A stretch of DNA of 64,000 nt from Sulfitobacter sp. THAF37 (GTDB lineage Bacteria > Pseudomonadota > Alphaproteobacteria > Rhodobacterales > Rhodobacteraceae). Below, piece by piece: positions 16,805-26,668 of this stretch (positions are counted from its first letter, which is position 1; each line of letters opens with the position of its first letter). The stretch spans positions 1,871,501 through 1,935,500 of the forward strand of contig NZ_CP045372.1 of assembly GCF_009363555.1 (NCBI RefSeq), read 5' to 3'. Made by a program: the position numbers and the translations under genes. The notes under the pieces were generated by a model that saw only the letters and a program-made list of their open reading frames with translations, was not told the DNA's origin and made no database searches.

Positions 16805-19333
16805 TTACGGCAGCTGATCAGGTTCCAGGACATAGACCTTCTTGCCTTGCGGGAAGTCCGGAAGACGCTTGTTCTTCTGCCAGCGCCGGCCATCCTTGTC
16901 GTGGTGGAGAGCTCCGTGTTTCCTTGCAATCCGCAGCACCAGATCAGTGTTGTGATCGCCGCAGACTTCGTTCCGGAATGCTTCCGGCAGAATGTAGTAG
17001 AGGGGACCCTTGCCCTGGTCTTCCCGCTCTTCAAAGTATCCACAGCGATCTCGGACGGCAAAGCCATCAGCCCGGCTCGGCACGTCTTCCGCCTGGCCAT
17101 CGTCACTGCCGCAAATTCTCTCGAAGCGGGTCCGGCCATGAAGTTCGAAGAACGCCTTCAGGTTTTTGAGAGCCTTCATTTCCTCATGAGATCCACCACC
17201 GCCACGCAATTTCTTCCAGGCCCGGAAGCACGTGGCAGCGGCCTTGATGCCAGCTGTGCTCTGCCAGGGCAAAATACCCATGTCACTGGCAATTGAGGCC
17301 GCAGCAGCCACCATGCCAAACTGCGCAGCGACACGCCGGACCTGCGGATCGTCCCCCTCTTCGACGAGGCTGTCGATCATCATTTGAATGATCCCCTCCG
17401 CTTCTAGCGAGACCTCGGCCTGCCGGTTAATGATCGCTTCGACGAATGCAGGCCCTGCATGACCGTAGTGCGTCTTCGCAAGCCCGGAGAGAGCTTCAGC
17501 AAACGCGCCGGAGCTATCAAAACCGGCCAGATTCTCGAAGCTTTGATCTTCCTCGTATTCGATCGGGATATCGATCATTCTCACAGCCTGGCCACCAGTC
17601 ATGCGGGTCCGCCCCTGACCGCTTTCCACCTGATCCGCTGCAGCATTCTTTCCGCTCGACAGGACGATGAGACGCGTCTGCAGTGTCGCCCGCGCCGATC
17701 CGTCTCGGTTCGCGCGCCCCTTCCCATGACCGTTGGCGAAGAGATAGTTGAGCTGGCTGACCAGTTCCGGCGTGGCGGACGTCATCTCATCCAGCGCCAG
17801 CAGCAAGTCATTGTGCTCGCCCAGGAGGGCCTCGGCAAAATTGTCAGTCAAGTGCCAGCTACGCACGAAGCCGTCTTTGCCGCCACCACCCCAGACGGAA
17901 CCCCCAAGCATCAGGGCGGTCGTCTTTCCGCGCGAGCTCTCGCCGAAGAAATTGAACCCGTTGCCCTGGCGATCCATGATCCTAAGCAAAGGAGGCGCGA
18001 AGGCAGCACTGATCGCGAAGCACGCGCGGCTGTTGTTTTCGGCATAACGCGCCAGCTCGCGCCAACCTTCCAACGTGCCCGAGCGTCTCAGAAAATGCTG
18101 CCGCACGCCCATGTCGAGCATGAGATCCTGTGCGGCATCTTCCGCCAAGACATTCCCTTGCGGAAGGGCAAAGCTGCCGCCGTGCCAGCCGGGGCGTGTC
18201 GCCACATGCACGATGGGCCCGTGCATCGCGTAGCCGATAAATTCAGCTTGAGCCTGCCGCCCAGCCCGGTCCTGCGGCACGATTGCTCCGGAAGCCGCGA
18301 GAACCTCGCGGAGTTCACGACCGTCGCCCGCGAGCAGGCGCGCGGGAAGCGAAACCGTCTCCCACTGCTGCAGCGGTGTGCGCAGGGCAATCAGGAAACC
18401 CCAACCGGGTCCGGTATCGTCCGTTCTTGTGCGGCCCAGGACGACACACGGCGAGCCAGCAAAAATATCAATCGGATTGCCGCGGCGGTCCACATCCTGC
18501 TTGATCACCCCATGGCTCGAAAGCGCGAAGGGCCCCCCGATCTTGTCAGCGTCGATGCCGAACAGATCCATCACCTCCTGTTGAATCTGATCCCGCTTAC
18601 CCTCGGTCGATGTGCTCTTGCCGATCGCGAGAGCGACCTCCTCCGCCGATGCCAGCACTGCTGAATCTTCCAGCAGCTGGGAAAAGCGCGTTTCCTCAAG
18701 CCCGAGGGCAATCGCATCAGCGATGTCGAACCCCGACTCGGCCTCGTAGCCGCAGCGTTCGGCAAGGCCCCTCATGTCCAGCCTTCGGACAGAACCTGCC
18801 CCAACTTCCTTCAGCACCGAAACCAGGGTGTCGACCGCTGTCGCGCCGGCGTCGTCAAGATCGGGAAGGATGAGGACGGAACGGTCGGCAAGCGGGCTGA
18901 AATCCGTCTTGGTGATGGCCTTGCACCCGCCGGACCATGTGACGCTCGCCCATGACGTGAATGCCGCTGCTGCATCCGCACATTTCTCGCCTTCAGAAAT
19001 CAGGACGGTCTTGCCGGGATTGTCCAGAACGTCTGCCAGACGATAGAGAGGGCGGGAAACGGGCAACGCCTTCGCGTACCAGTCGCGCATGCCTTCAGGC
19101 GTCTGCCAGACCGAGAGGGGCAGGATCTGCTTGCCCTTGCTCGTCTCGGTCCGCTTGACGACAAAGGCACGCCGGCCATCCGCGTTATGGTAAACGTAGG
19201 CCGCCGTCGGGGAGACACCACCCGACGTCAGGTCGGGCTCCGGGAAATCGTCGGGGATCGCGGGCACCGGCTTGGAGCCCTCCGGGACCGTGCGCAGGAC
19301 GCGGGCAAGGTGCTTGAGATAAGGACGGGTCAT
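16805..19333 (-). CDS. TOPRIM-DUF927 primase-helicase
   Basis: 842 aa. N-terminal TOPRIM-like fold: VLISEGEKCADAAAAF (about 110-125) and VLILPDLDDAG (about 153-163) supply the catalytic Glu and Asp-x-Asp. A DUF927 helicase domain follows, with Walker A GESSRGKTT (about 465-473) and Walker B DLLLALDEMTSA. This is the replication protein architecture of integrative elements and satellites. ATGA-coupled to the upstream CHC2-like ORF, so the primase is split into two polypeptides. It probably supports replication of the excised island. Confidence 0.85.
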   Translation of the reverse strand: MTRPYLKHLARVLRTVPEGSKPVPAIPDDFPEPDLTSGGVSPTAAYVYHNADGRRAFVVKRTETSKGKQILPLSVWQTPEGMRDWYAKALPVSRPLYRLADVLDNPGKTVLISEGEKCADAAAAFTSWASVTWSGGCKAITKTDFSPLADRSVLILPDLDDAGATAVDTLVSVLKEVGAGSVRRLDMRGLAERCGYEAESGFDIADAIALGLEETRFSQLLEDSAVLASAEEVALAIGKSTSTEGKRDQIQQEVMDLFGIDADKIGGPFALSSHGVIKQDVDRRGNPIDIFAGSPCVVLGRTRTDDTGPGWGFLIALRTPLQQWETVSLPARLLAGDGRELREVLAASGAIVPQDRAGRQAQAEFIGYAMHGPIVHVATRPGWHGGSFALPQGNVLAEDAAQDLMLDMGVRQHFLRRSGTLEGWRELARYAENNSRACFAISAAFAPPLLRIMDRQGNGFNFFGESSRGKTTALMLGGSVWGGGGKDGFVRSWHLTDNFAEALLGEHNDLLLALDEMTSATPELVSQLNYLFANGHGKGRANRDGSARATLQTRLIVLSSGKNAAADQVESGQGRTRMTGGQAVRMIDIPIEYEEDQSFENLAGFDSSGAFAEALSGLAKTHYGHAGPAFVEAIINRQAEVSLEAEGIIQMMIDSLVEEGDDPQVRRVAAQFGMVAAAASIASDMGILPWQSTAGIKAAATCFRAWKKLRGGGGSHEEMKALKNLKAFFELHGRTRFERICGSDDGQAEDVPSRADGFAVRDRCGYFEEREDQGKGPLYYILPEAFRNEVCGDHNTDLVLRIARKHGALHHDKDGRRWQKNKRLPDFPQGKKVYVLEPDQLP

Positions 19334-19701
19334 CCGCGCACCCCCAGCTTCTCGGCCAGCGTACGGGCTGCCTCGATCTGGCTGACGCCATGGATGTAAG
19401 CGTAAAACGAGATGATGTCGCCCCCAGCGTCGCCTGTCGCAAAATCCGACCAGACCCCCTTGCGGATGTTGATTGCGAAAGAGCCGATATTCTTGTCGGC
19501 GCGGACGGGATTGAGCGCGAAAAGATTCTCGCCGCTCAGCCGCGTCTTGCCGAGCCAGCTTTCCGCGAGCTGGCGGAGCTGGCCGGCCGCGGCCTCGTTC
19601 ACGCGCTGGAAGATGTTATTCGTGTCGCGGGTCGTGACGCTGGCCTTGCGCGGCGCGGACGAACGCTTGGGGCGGCGGATGCCGATTTCGGACGGGTGCA
19701 T
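19330..19701 (-). CDS. CHC2-like primase N-terminal protein lacking zinc cysteines
   Basis: 123 aa. GENLFALNPVRADKNIGSFAI followed by GVWSDFATGDAGGDIISFYAYIHG matches the fold and order of DnaG-type zinc-binding domains (Arg/Asp-Lys-x-Pro-Ser-Phe, then Asp-Phe-x-x-Gly-x-Gly-Gly-Asp), but none of the CHC2 cysteines is present. It starts the operon and overlaps the TOPRIM-DUF927 gene by 4 bp. Inferred role: template recognition for the primase. Confidence 0.65.
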   Translation of the reverse strand: MHPSEIGIRRPKRSSAPRKASVTTRDTNNIFQRVNEAAAGQLRQLAESWLGKTRLSGENLFALNPVRADKNIGSFAINIRKGVWSDFATGDAGGDIISFYAYIHGVSQIEAARTLAEKLGVRG

Positions 19702-20489
19702 TGGGCACTCCCTATCTGTTCCGGAAAAGCGATGCCTTGCCGGGTGGGTTCGATTGTGAGACTGTGCCGATGGAGACTAGGCGGAACGGGCGCTATGTTT
19801 GGAAGCTTGCTGCCCGTTCCGTTTCCTCGGATGTTGATCTCGGTTCGTGCCAGTAAATATCGGGCAATTGAGTGTGATCGCATAGAGGGCCGGAGCCCGA
19901 GAATGTGGATAACCTCCAAGCCGCCCACGTAAGGTGCTGATATATAATAGAACTATTCCTTACCTTGCCCCATGGGAGACATGACATATGCCTGCATGTT
20001 CCCACTGTTACCACTCAACAATTATAGGAATGGTTTCGCATGATGCTCCGATCTGGCCCGGAAAAAACTGAGCTCTGCTTCAGATATAGCCGGGAACAAT
20101 GGGAACAGGCGGTAAGTCGCAGTATCCTGGCTACACCATATTTTCTCGGTCTACACCCGAAGAGAGAGGCGCGGTAGATCTGGAGCGGCTACTATAGCAA
20201 GTGGGGAAGTCGAAAGTTGCGGCGCCATTCCTAGCGGGTAGTATTCCCGAGGAAAGGACTTCGGCGGTCCAGGAAGCCAGAGCTCGGAGATATCAGCCAA
20301 TCTCTCTCGTAGAGTTCTCTGCTGGTGTTTCGCGAGAGAGCATAGGGCCACGAGGCGGATCCCCTCTGCCTTCAAATGCACCCGGAAAACCGAGCAGACC
20401 CATTTCTGGGCTCGATAATACGGGATCGGCGCCTCCATTGCTTATTACCGAGCCTTACAGAAGACTGTCCGCGTAAGAGCGTGGCGCGG
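19702..20489. other. Non-coding region upstream of the primase operon
   Basis: About 790 bp with no convincing ORF on either strand. It holds the promoter of the primase operon, the repeats at 19997-20107 and, at its far end, the boundary of the IS630 remnant. A replication origin here is plausible. Confidence 0.4.
19997..20107. repeat. Heptamer repeats, iteron-like
   Basis: TGTTCCCACTGTTACC (19997-20012) and, inverted, GGGAACAATGGGAACA (20092-20107). Each is a tandem pair of a TGTTCCC-type heptamer with a 2-nt spacer; the two 16-mers match at 14 of 16 positions when one is reversed. They lie about 300 bp upstream of the primase operon. Could be an origin or an operator. Confidence 0.45.
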
Positions 20490-20831
20490 TTAATCAGCCT
20501 CATACCCTGCGGCGGTGAATTAGTTGTAGCACTCCTCTTCGGAGAAGAGGTCGCAGACTTGGCCGACGGCTGCGCAGAGTTGGTCAAAGGTTAGCGCGGT
20601 CGCTTTCCTTATCAGCGCCTTCAGTATCGAGAAAGCCAATTCGATCGGATTGAGGTCGGGTGAGTATGGCGGCAGGAAGAGGAATCTAGCGCCGATTCTG
20701 CTCATGGCTGCTGGGGCGCCGGGCGCCTTGGGGCTCGACGAATTGTCGAGAATGACCACGCCGCCTTCGCGTAGCGTCGGGAGCGTGATCTGTGGTCGGC
20801 GGTTGGCGCGCTTGTTACAGAACACGCTCAT
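20490..20831 (-). pseudogene. IS630-family transposase remnant (C-terminal part, nonsense-mutated)
   Basis: The frame encodes the C-terminal third of an IS630 transposase: VVILDN supplies the second catalytic Asp and PPYSPDLNPIELAFSILK the Glu. The N-terminal half, with the first catalytic Asp, is missing. A TAA at 20520-20522 interrupts the end: beyond it the frame continues FTAAGYEAD and a second stop, the usual IS630 C-terminus, so a Tyr codon has apparently mutated. Its first ATG overlaps the stop of the helicase gene, so the remnant is fused to the 3' end of that gene. Confidence 0.85.
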
Positions 20832-23800
20832 GCATTCGGCACGGATCGCGTGTGATCCACTGCTGTTAGAAGTCTGCGGGACGCCTCGAACGTATCGATT
20901 AGATAGAGCGAATGGCCTGGATCCAGATGCTCCGCTAGGCGGTTTGTCAGCATGGCTCGGTCCCAGAACGGATGAACAATCGCGAAAGCTTCTTTATGTC
21001 CCGCCTCGTCGCAGAGCACCATAGGCAGAGCATTCGGACCGATTTGATCGATACGCCGGGTCGAAGGTGACAGACGGCGCAGATCCTCGGCGGCGCGGTC
21101 GGCAAGCGTCCTCCAATCCGCAAGCTCCGGTACCGAGAAGTCTCCGTTAAGGCCGACGTCATGGGCAGAGTCGTTCAGACAGCGCAGGAAGCTCATCCCG
21201 AGACGCCAGTCCAGAAGGCCGTGATAGTGCCGGTTCCCGTATCTCTGGATGCAATGATAGCAAGCCAGGCCGCAGTCCCGACGGTGGGCTTTAGCTTGGA
21301 AACGGGAGGTCAGTGGGTCTTCCAGATCGTTCAGCATCGACTGAATTAGGGTAGCGACGAAGGGGCGGTCTCCGATGCTGGTTGCAAGCCGACGGCAGAA
21401 GCCTGCACCGTTCACCAGTACATCCGCGATCTGGAGAACTGGGCGATCATCGTTTGATCGTGGCTCCAGAGGCTCGAATTCGTCGGGATCGATGTCGAAG
21501 GCCAATGAGGCACGCTGGATCAGCATGTGGGTCGCGCTGATCGCCGCCGCCCGTAGGCTGGTTAAGGTGACATCTTTCCTGTTACCGCCAATCCGGTTGA
21601 GGGCTAGACCAGGGGCCATACGCTGCATCGTGATCGTCAGAGCATCTGTGCGCTTGCGCGAGAAGAGTCGGACGGAACGGGGGGCGAACCCGTCCTGCTC
21701 CTCAAACCATGAGCCGGACTGACGGGAGGTGGCCTCCAAGATTGCCTGATGCGGTACCCGCGAGACCTTCTGCGGCTTTCCACCTTCCATCTCAAACCAC
21801 GTCTGTCCCTGTGTCCGGGAAACAAGCGGATAAGGTTCCGGCGTGCCATCCTTCCCGAGCGGACCGCGATTCCGCCGGATGATCTGTGCTTCCGACCCCG
21901 ACGAAAGGATCATGTTGGCACCGGGTACATCCTTGGCGGTCATCGGCGAAATGATGGAGGCAGTTTCCCGGCGGAGCAGCGGGGGAAACTGTTCCATTCC
22001 GTCCGATTTCTGCGGCTTGAAATCCGTCCGGAAGGCAGCAGGGGAATGATAGGTCTCCACGGCTTCGCCGGAGAGAGGATTGCCGCATTCGGCGCAGGTC
22101 AGCTCGGAAATGTTCTGACCGGCTTGAATCATCGTGATACCATTGCACTTCTCGCAATCCGCAATCGTCTGCGTCTCGCTCCACCACTCCTTCAGTGGGG
22201 CGGGTGTAATTTCCCAGTCTCCATGCTTGCCTCGTCGCAACAGGCCTAGTGGCGACGTGAAGCCGACGGGGGTATGCAACATTTTGTCTCGTGCAAGCGT
22301 CTGACCTGGGGCGAATTCGTAGATCGCGAGATCAATTTCTCGGTCCACGGTGTCCCAGCCGGCGGCATCTCGAGACGAGGCCTTCGGGCCGACGTAAAGA
22401 TTGCGCACGCGGGTTGGCATGCCGAACATCGGCAACAGCCCCGCTTCGGCGAGATGCTCTGCAAGGCCCTCGGGCGCTGCCCTGCCTGCTGGTGGACGCG
22501 TGGCCTCGATGGCGTCGATCAGCTCTTTCGGGGACAGGCTCGTCAGGAAGTCGGCTGCGCGGCCTGGGTAGCCGGCGCCGATGCTGGCGGCCAGCCGGTC
22601 TCGTGTGTCGATGGAGCGGCTGAGCGCCTGGAGCAGCTGGTCCTGCCAGCCGTTCTCTGTTGCGAAATAGGAGTCGACCGGGACATATTCGCCGTGGATG
22701 TCGTGCAGCATGTCGCCGGGATAGCCTTCGCCCAGCGCCGCACGCAGGCCCGCGAATGCCGCCGCAAGCCAGCCCTTTCGTATCAGGCGCCGCCCGATAT
22801 CAAGGTGATCCTGCGTCAGGAACGGTGGTGGCGGGGCATCTCCGGTGATGGCCTTCGGATTGCGGAAGTAGTGCAGGTCATGGCTGCGCCCGCGGCAGAG
22901 AGTTAGCGCGATCGAATATGCCTGACCACGCCGCCCCGCTCGCCCGACCCGTTGTTGGTAGTTGAAACGCTGGGGCGGCATGTTTGCTTGATAGACGGCC
23001 TGTAGGGCGCCGATGTCGATACCAACTTCCATGGTCGTGGTCACTGACAGCATGTCGATCTCTCTTGCCCGTCGGATAAGGCTATCGGCAGCCGCATCAA
23101 CGAAGATCCCCTTGAAGCGCCTCAACCGGTCGGCAGGCGAGCCAGTTTGTCCCGTCAATTCCTCGCACCGAAGCCGGAAGACACCCTGATCTTCGCTCAA
23201 TGCGGTCTCGAGCCTACGCGAGATGTAGTTGCGCTTCCGAATATCTCGGGCCTGGGCATTAGCCTCCTTCGGGAGCGGATCGTGACATCGGGTGCAAACT
23301 CCGAACCCTTTGTGCAGATGAACGCGATGGCAGGTCTGGCATTCGAAGACCGGTGCATCGGGAGGAACGACCTTTACAAAAAGCCGCTCGATCCGGATCA
23401 TGCCGCCGCTGTGCCCGAGGCCCTTCAACTCATCCAGTAGGCCGGTGATCTCGTCCTCCGGCAGGGCGAGGGCGTTGAGGAAGGCGCGAACGCGACCGCG
23501 GCTCGGGATATCCCGCGCCTCGTGCCACTCCTTGAAGTTATCCTGGACCCACTTGTTGGCCTGAACCCTGTAGCTGTCGGCCAGGACGCGCAGCAGGGCA
23601 TCGAGCCGGTCACTACGAGGACCCGCTTTAGCCGTCAGGCAGGGATAGCCGAGTCCGGTTTCCTCCAGCGCGAAGTAGTTGCGGGAGAAAATTACATCCT
23701 CAACCAGTGTGCGTTGTTCACCTGCAACCTGATTGCGCGCAGCGCTCTTATCCTGGACGTCCACGTTCCGCGCCCAAGTGGGTACGCCATCGGGTTCATC

Positions 23801-26668
23801 GAAAAGCTCGAACCAGTCGTAGAAGCGCCGCGAGCCGTTCTCTCCTCCCTTCAGGCGTTCGACGCCGGTGTCGTCCGTTGGGTGCATGCCGATGCGGACC
23901 ATGCCTGCAAGCAGCCGCCCTGCCGCTGGTTTGCCGGAGTCGGCGACCTCGATGACTTCGGACAGCGGGATACGATCGGAATCTCTTGTGTTTCGCGCCT
24001 GTCTGATATGCTCATTCAGGTCATCCACGAGTTCATCATCGCCGGCGTCCTCAGCCTCGTCCCGCATCCGACGCAAGCTCTTGACGTCCAACACCGGAGT
24101 GCTTGCGATGGCTCGCATTTCCTCCACGAGCAGGCGCCGGCGGATGTCATCATGATGCCCACGCTCAACGTTGATGGCCGCGCGCGCTGCATCCTGTCGA
24201 CTGTCCGAAAACACAACAGCCTTGGGCTGGGTGCCGGACCTCTTCAGGAGTTCGAGCAGTTCAGAAGCTAGAAGTTGCGAGGTTTTGGCGAAACCGGTGC
24301 GGAAGCTACGGATCGGTGACTTGCGAAATTTCTCACTGCGCCGGAAATAGTCGGCTCCACAACATGGGCAACCATTGGGGCCAGCGGAACGTGGACGCTG
24401 GGCGGCTTGCCCCCTCAGATTGAAGATGCGACCTGGAATGCATCCGTCTTGCGCGGTCGGCGCCTTATCGAGAAGCTGGGCATTGGACGGATCCAGCCAG
24501 GCTTCGGGCCACCGCTCATCTTCATTTTCACCTGCTTGCACTTCCGTGAGCCTGGGGAGGAACAGCACAAACTGCTGATGGCTCAGGGCTTCGTAATCTG
24601 TTTCGCCGCCAATGTCTGGCAGTCCTTCCAGATCGCTCGTCGTCGGTAGAATTTCCGTCCCAGCCGTAAAATCTGATGTCTTGCCACGTCTTCCGCCGAT
24701 GAATTCGGCGAAGCAAACCTCGCAGTAGTAGAGCTCGAACATCCTCTGTGTTCCGCGCGAGGTCTCCGCATGGCTCGCGCCGCGCTCCACAGTCAGGTTC
24801 TCGTACTCCACCTTGCCTGCATCATTCAGCGTCGGGCTTAGAAATAGACCTTCAAGGTTCCGAAGAAAGAGATGTAGCCGGAAGGCCGGGACATCGTTGG
24901 GTAGATCGTCTTGTCCGTCTCCCATCCCTCGCAGGATGGTTAGTCCGCGCAAAGCCAGAAGATCCGCCGTCGTTCCAAAGAGAGACTCGCTGATCTGTCT
25001 GGCCGGAGCGGCTTTCAATGCGCCGCTCTTGTCCACACAGGCGGCGGCCAGACGCCGTCCAGCCTGCGTGACGACATCCGTGAAGGCGCCGCTCGGCGTT
25101 CCCAATGCGCGTCCGCAGCGAGACACGATCTCGTCTAGGGCCGGTTCCTCGCCCGGCCTGTATATCAGCGCTCCGGTGAAGTGCCCTTCGGGGCATAGGA
25201 GACGCGCCAGATCCGAGAAGGGGACCGAATCGAGAAGCCCAGCCCCCCGCTCCGGAAGTTGCATCGTGCCGGGAACCACGCTGCCTGCCCAGTCTTCAGG
25301 ACTCGTCGCTCCGTTCTCGGCCCCGGCGGAATAGGTGCCGAAGGGACCGAAAAAATCAAACAGGTACTTTAGGCTTTGCTCCCGTTCGGCGCCCTCGAGT
25401 GGCAGCGAGGCAGAAGAGGAGAGGATACGTAGTTTGTGCCGGAGCTCTGGTCGGTCCAGTCCGAGACGGGTTATCAACAGGCGCATCAGCGCCGCGGCTT
25501 CGGTCCCTGCTGAGCCGCGGATCAGATGGAGCTCGTCGAGAACGAGATAGAAATAAGCATCCTCGTCCTGCGCCAGCCAGTCTCGGGTGGCGTCAAAAAT
25601 CGGCGCCTCGACCTCACGCGATAACATGGCGCTGAGCATCGAGACGTTCGTGACCAGGATGTCCGGCGGCGTCTGTTGCATGTCCCAACGGCAAACGAGT
25701 TCTGCCCCGTCGATAGACGGGAACAGGTAGCGCGTAGGATCCTGGTCCGGATTCTGCTGATCGTAAGTGCGGGCGAGTTCCTGATCCGCAGCGATTTCTC
25801 GCAGCATCCGAGCGGCCTTGCGTTTACGCGTCCGCGCCGCGTTTTTCTCACCTTGATCAGTCCGCCGTGGGTGGCTCAGATGGCCGGGAACTGGCGTTGC
25901 AGAGGTGTAGCGCCCGAAGAAGATCCGGTTGCCGCGCGCACGCCGGTCCAATGTCGCTTTCGCCTCGGGGCTATCGAGCGTTTTGCGCAGGCGGACCATC
26001 TGATCCTCAACCAGTGCGTTCATTGGATAGAGTAGCAAAGCACGCAACGCCGCAGGTCTTCCTGTCCCTTCCGCCCACCTATGCGCAGTGAATTCGGGGG
26101 GCTTCTGCTGCGTCTTGCCATCCGGCATAATTGTCTCGTTGCGGGAGGCCTTCCACCAATCGGTATGGCAATAACCGGCCGCCGGCGCTGGCCAGCGGGT
26201 CGCCTCTGCCGTGATGCTGGCGAGGATTGGTAATAGGAATGACTCTGTCTTACCCGAACCGGTGCCCGAAGTGACGATGCCGGGTTGTCCGGGGCGGACG
26301 CCGCGGGTGAGCATTTCTACCTGATGGCTATAGGGCGTAAAACGGGAGCGGCGTGCCAATCGGCCATCACTATCGTCACCCGGAAAGAGGCCAGAAAGGA
26401 ACATCTCCACGATCGCCACGCGCTCCTCCTCCGAGAAATCGCACAACGGGGATCCAGCTCCAGCCGTCACCATATCCTCGAAGCTCAAATCGGAGGCACG
26501 GTAGCGCGGCACTGGCTCGAGAAAGGGCTCCGGCATAAGCCCATCCGGTGCCGCAAGCAGCTCTCGGCGGGCTGCTGCGAGATCGGATCGGCCTATCCGG
26601 AAGGCTGTGTCGAGGTAGGACAGAAATAGGTTCAAGATCTCGCCATGGGCGCCGAGGGGATCAAGCAT
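20828..26668 (-). CDS. Giant DEAD/H-box helicase with zinc-ribbon and DUF1998-type C-terminus, DruE-like
   Basis: 1946 aa; AAAGGAG upstream. SF2 motifs: Walker A SGTGSGKT (134-141), Ia YPMNALVEDQ, II DELH (378-381), III SSSASL, V TTTMEVGIDIGALQAV, VI QQRVGRAGRRGQ. Two Cys4 clusters (CQTCHRVH...CTRCH and CEKCNGIT...CAECGNPL) and a C-terminal CGLACYHCIQRYGNRHYHG cluster typify DUF1998/MZB helicases such as DruE (Druantia), and also DpdJ and DISARM helicases. Inferred role: translocation on invading DNA in anti-phage defence. Last gene of the operon, overlapping the coiled-coil gene by 8 bp. An IS630 remnant abuts the stop, so the last residues may not be original. Confidence 0.85.
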   Translation of the reverse strand: MLDPLGAHGEILNLFLSYLDTAFRIGRSDLAAARRELLAAPDGLMPEPFLEPVPRYRASDLSFEDMVTAGAGSPLCDFSEEERVAIVEMFLSGLFPGDDSDGRLARRSRFTPYSHQVEMLTRGVRPGQPGIVTSGTGSGKTESFLLPILASITAEATRWPAPAAGYCHTDWWKASRNETIMPDGKTQQKPPEFTAHRWAEGTGRPAALRALLLYPMNALVEDQMVRLRKTLDSPEAKATLDRRARGNRIFFGRYTSATPVPGHLSHPRRTDQGEKNAARTRKRKAARMLREIAADQELARTYDQQNPDQDPTRYLFPSIDGAELVCRWDMQQTPPDILVTNVSMLSAMLSREVEAPIFDATRDWLAQDEDAYFYLVLDELHLIRGSAGTEAAALMRLLITRLGLDRPELRHKLRILSSSASLPLEGAEREQSLKYLFDFFGPFGTYSAGAENGATSPEDWAGSVVPGTMQLPERGAGLLDSVPFSDLARLLCPEGHFTGALIYRPGEEPALDEIVSRCGRALGTPSGAFTDVVTQAGRRLAAACVDKSGALKAAPARQISESLFGTTADLLALRGLTILRGMGDGQDDLPNDVPAFRLHLFLRNLEGLFLSPTLNDAGKVEYENLTVERGASHAETSRGTQRMFELYYCEVCFAEFIGGRRGKTSDFTAGTEILPTTSDLEGLPDIGGETDYEALSHQQFVLFLPRLTEVQAGENEDERWPEAWLDPSNAQLLDKAPTAQDGCIPGRIFNLRGQAAQRPRSAGPNGCPCCGADYFRRSEKFRKSPIRSFRTGFAKTSQLLASELLELLKRSGTQPKAVVFSDSRQDAARAAINVERGHHDDIRRRLLVEEMRAIASTPVLDVKSLRRMRDEAEDAGDDELVDDLNEHIRQARNTRDSDRIPLSEVIEVADSGKPAAGRLLAGMVRIGMHPTDDTGVERLKGGENGSRRFYDWFELFDEPDGVPTWARNVDVQDKSAARNQVAGEQRTLVEDVIFSRNYFALEETGLGYPCLTAKAGPRSDRLDALLRVLADSYRVQANKWVQDNFKEWHEARDIPSRGRVRAFLNALALPEDEITGLLDELKGLGHSGGMIRIERLFVKVVPPDAPVFECQTCHRVHLHKGFGVCTRCHDPLPKEANAQARDIRKRNYISRRLETALSEDQGVFRLRCEELTGQTGSPADRLRRFKGIFVDAAADSLIRRAREIDMLSVTTTMEVGIDIGALQAVYQANMPPQRFNYQQRVGRAGRRGQAYSIALTLCRGRSHDLHYFRNPKAITGDAPPPPFLTQDHLDIGRRLIRKGWLAAAFAGLRAALGEGYPGDMLHDIHGEYVPVDSYFATENGWQDQLLQALSRSIDTRDRLAASIGAGYPGRAADFLTSLSPKELIDAIEATRPPAGRAAPEGLAEHLAEAGLLPMFGMPTRVRNLYVGPKASSRDAAGWDTVDREIDLAIYEFAPGQTLARDKMLHTPVGFTSPLGLLRRGKHGDWEITPAPLKEWWSETQTIADCEKCNGITMIQAGQNISELTCAECGNPLSGEAVETYHSPAAFRTDFKPQKSDGMEQFPPLLRRETASIISPMTAKDVPGANMILSSGSEAQIIRRNRGPLGKDGTPEPYPLVSRTQGQTWFEMEGGKPQKVSRVPHQAILEATSRQSGSWFEEQDGFAPRSVRLFSRKRTDALTITMQRMAPGLALNRIGGNRKDVTLTSLRAAAISATHMLIQRASLAFDIDPDEFEPLEPRSNDDRPVLQIADVLVNGAGFCRRLATSIGDRPFVATLIQSMLNDLEDPLTSRFQAKAHRRDCGLACYHCIQRYGNRHYHGLLDWRLGMSFLRCLNDSAHDVGLNGDFSVPELADWRTLADRAAEDLRRLSPSTRRIDQIGPNALPMVLCDEAGHKEAFAIVHPFWDRAMLTNRLAEHLDPGHSLYLIDTFEASRRLLTAVDHTRSVPNA

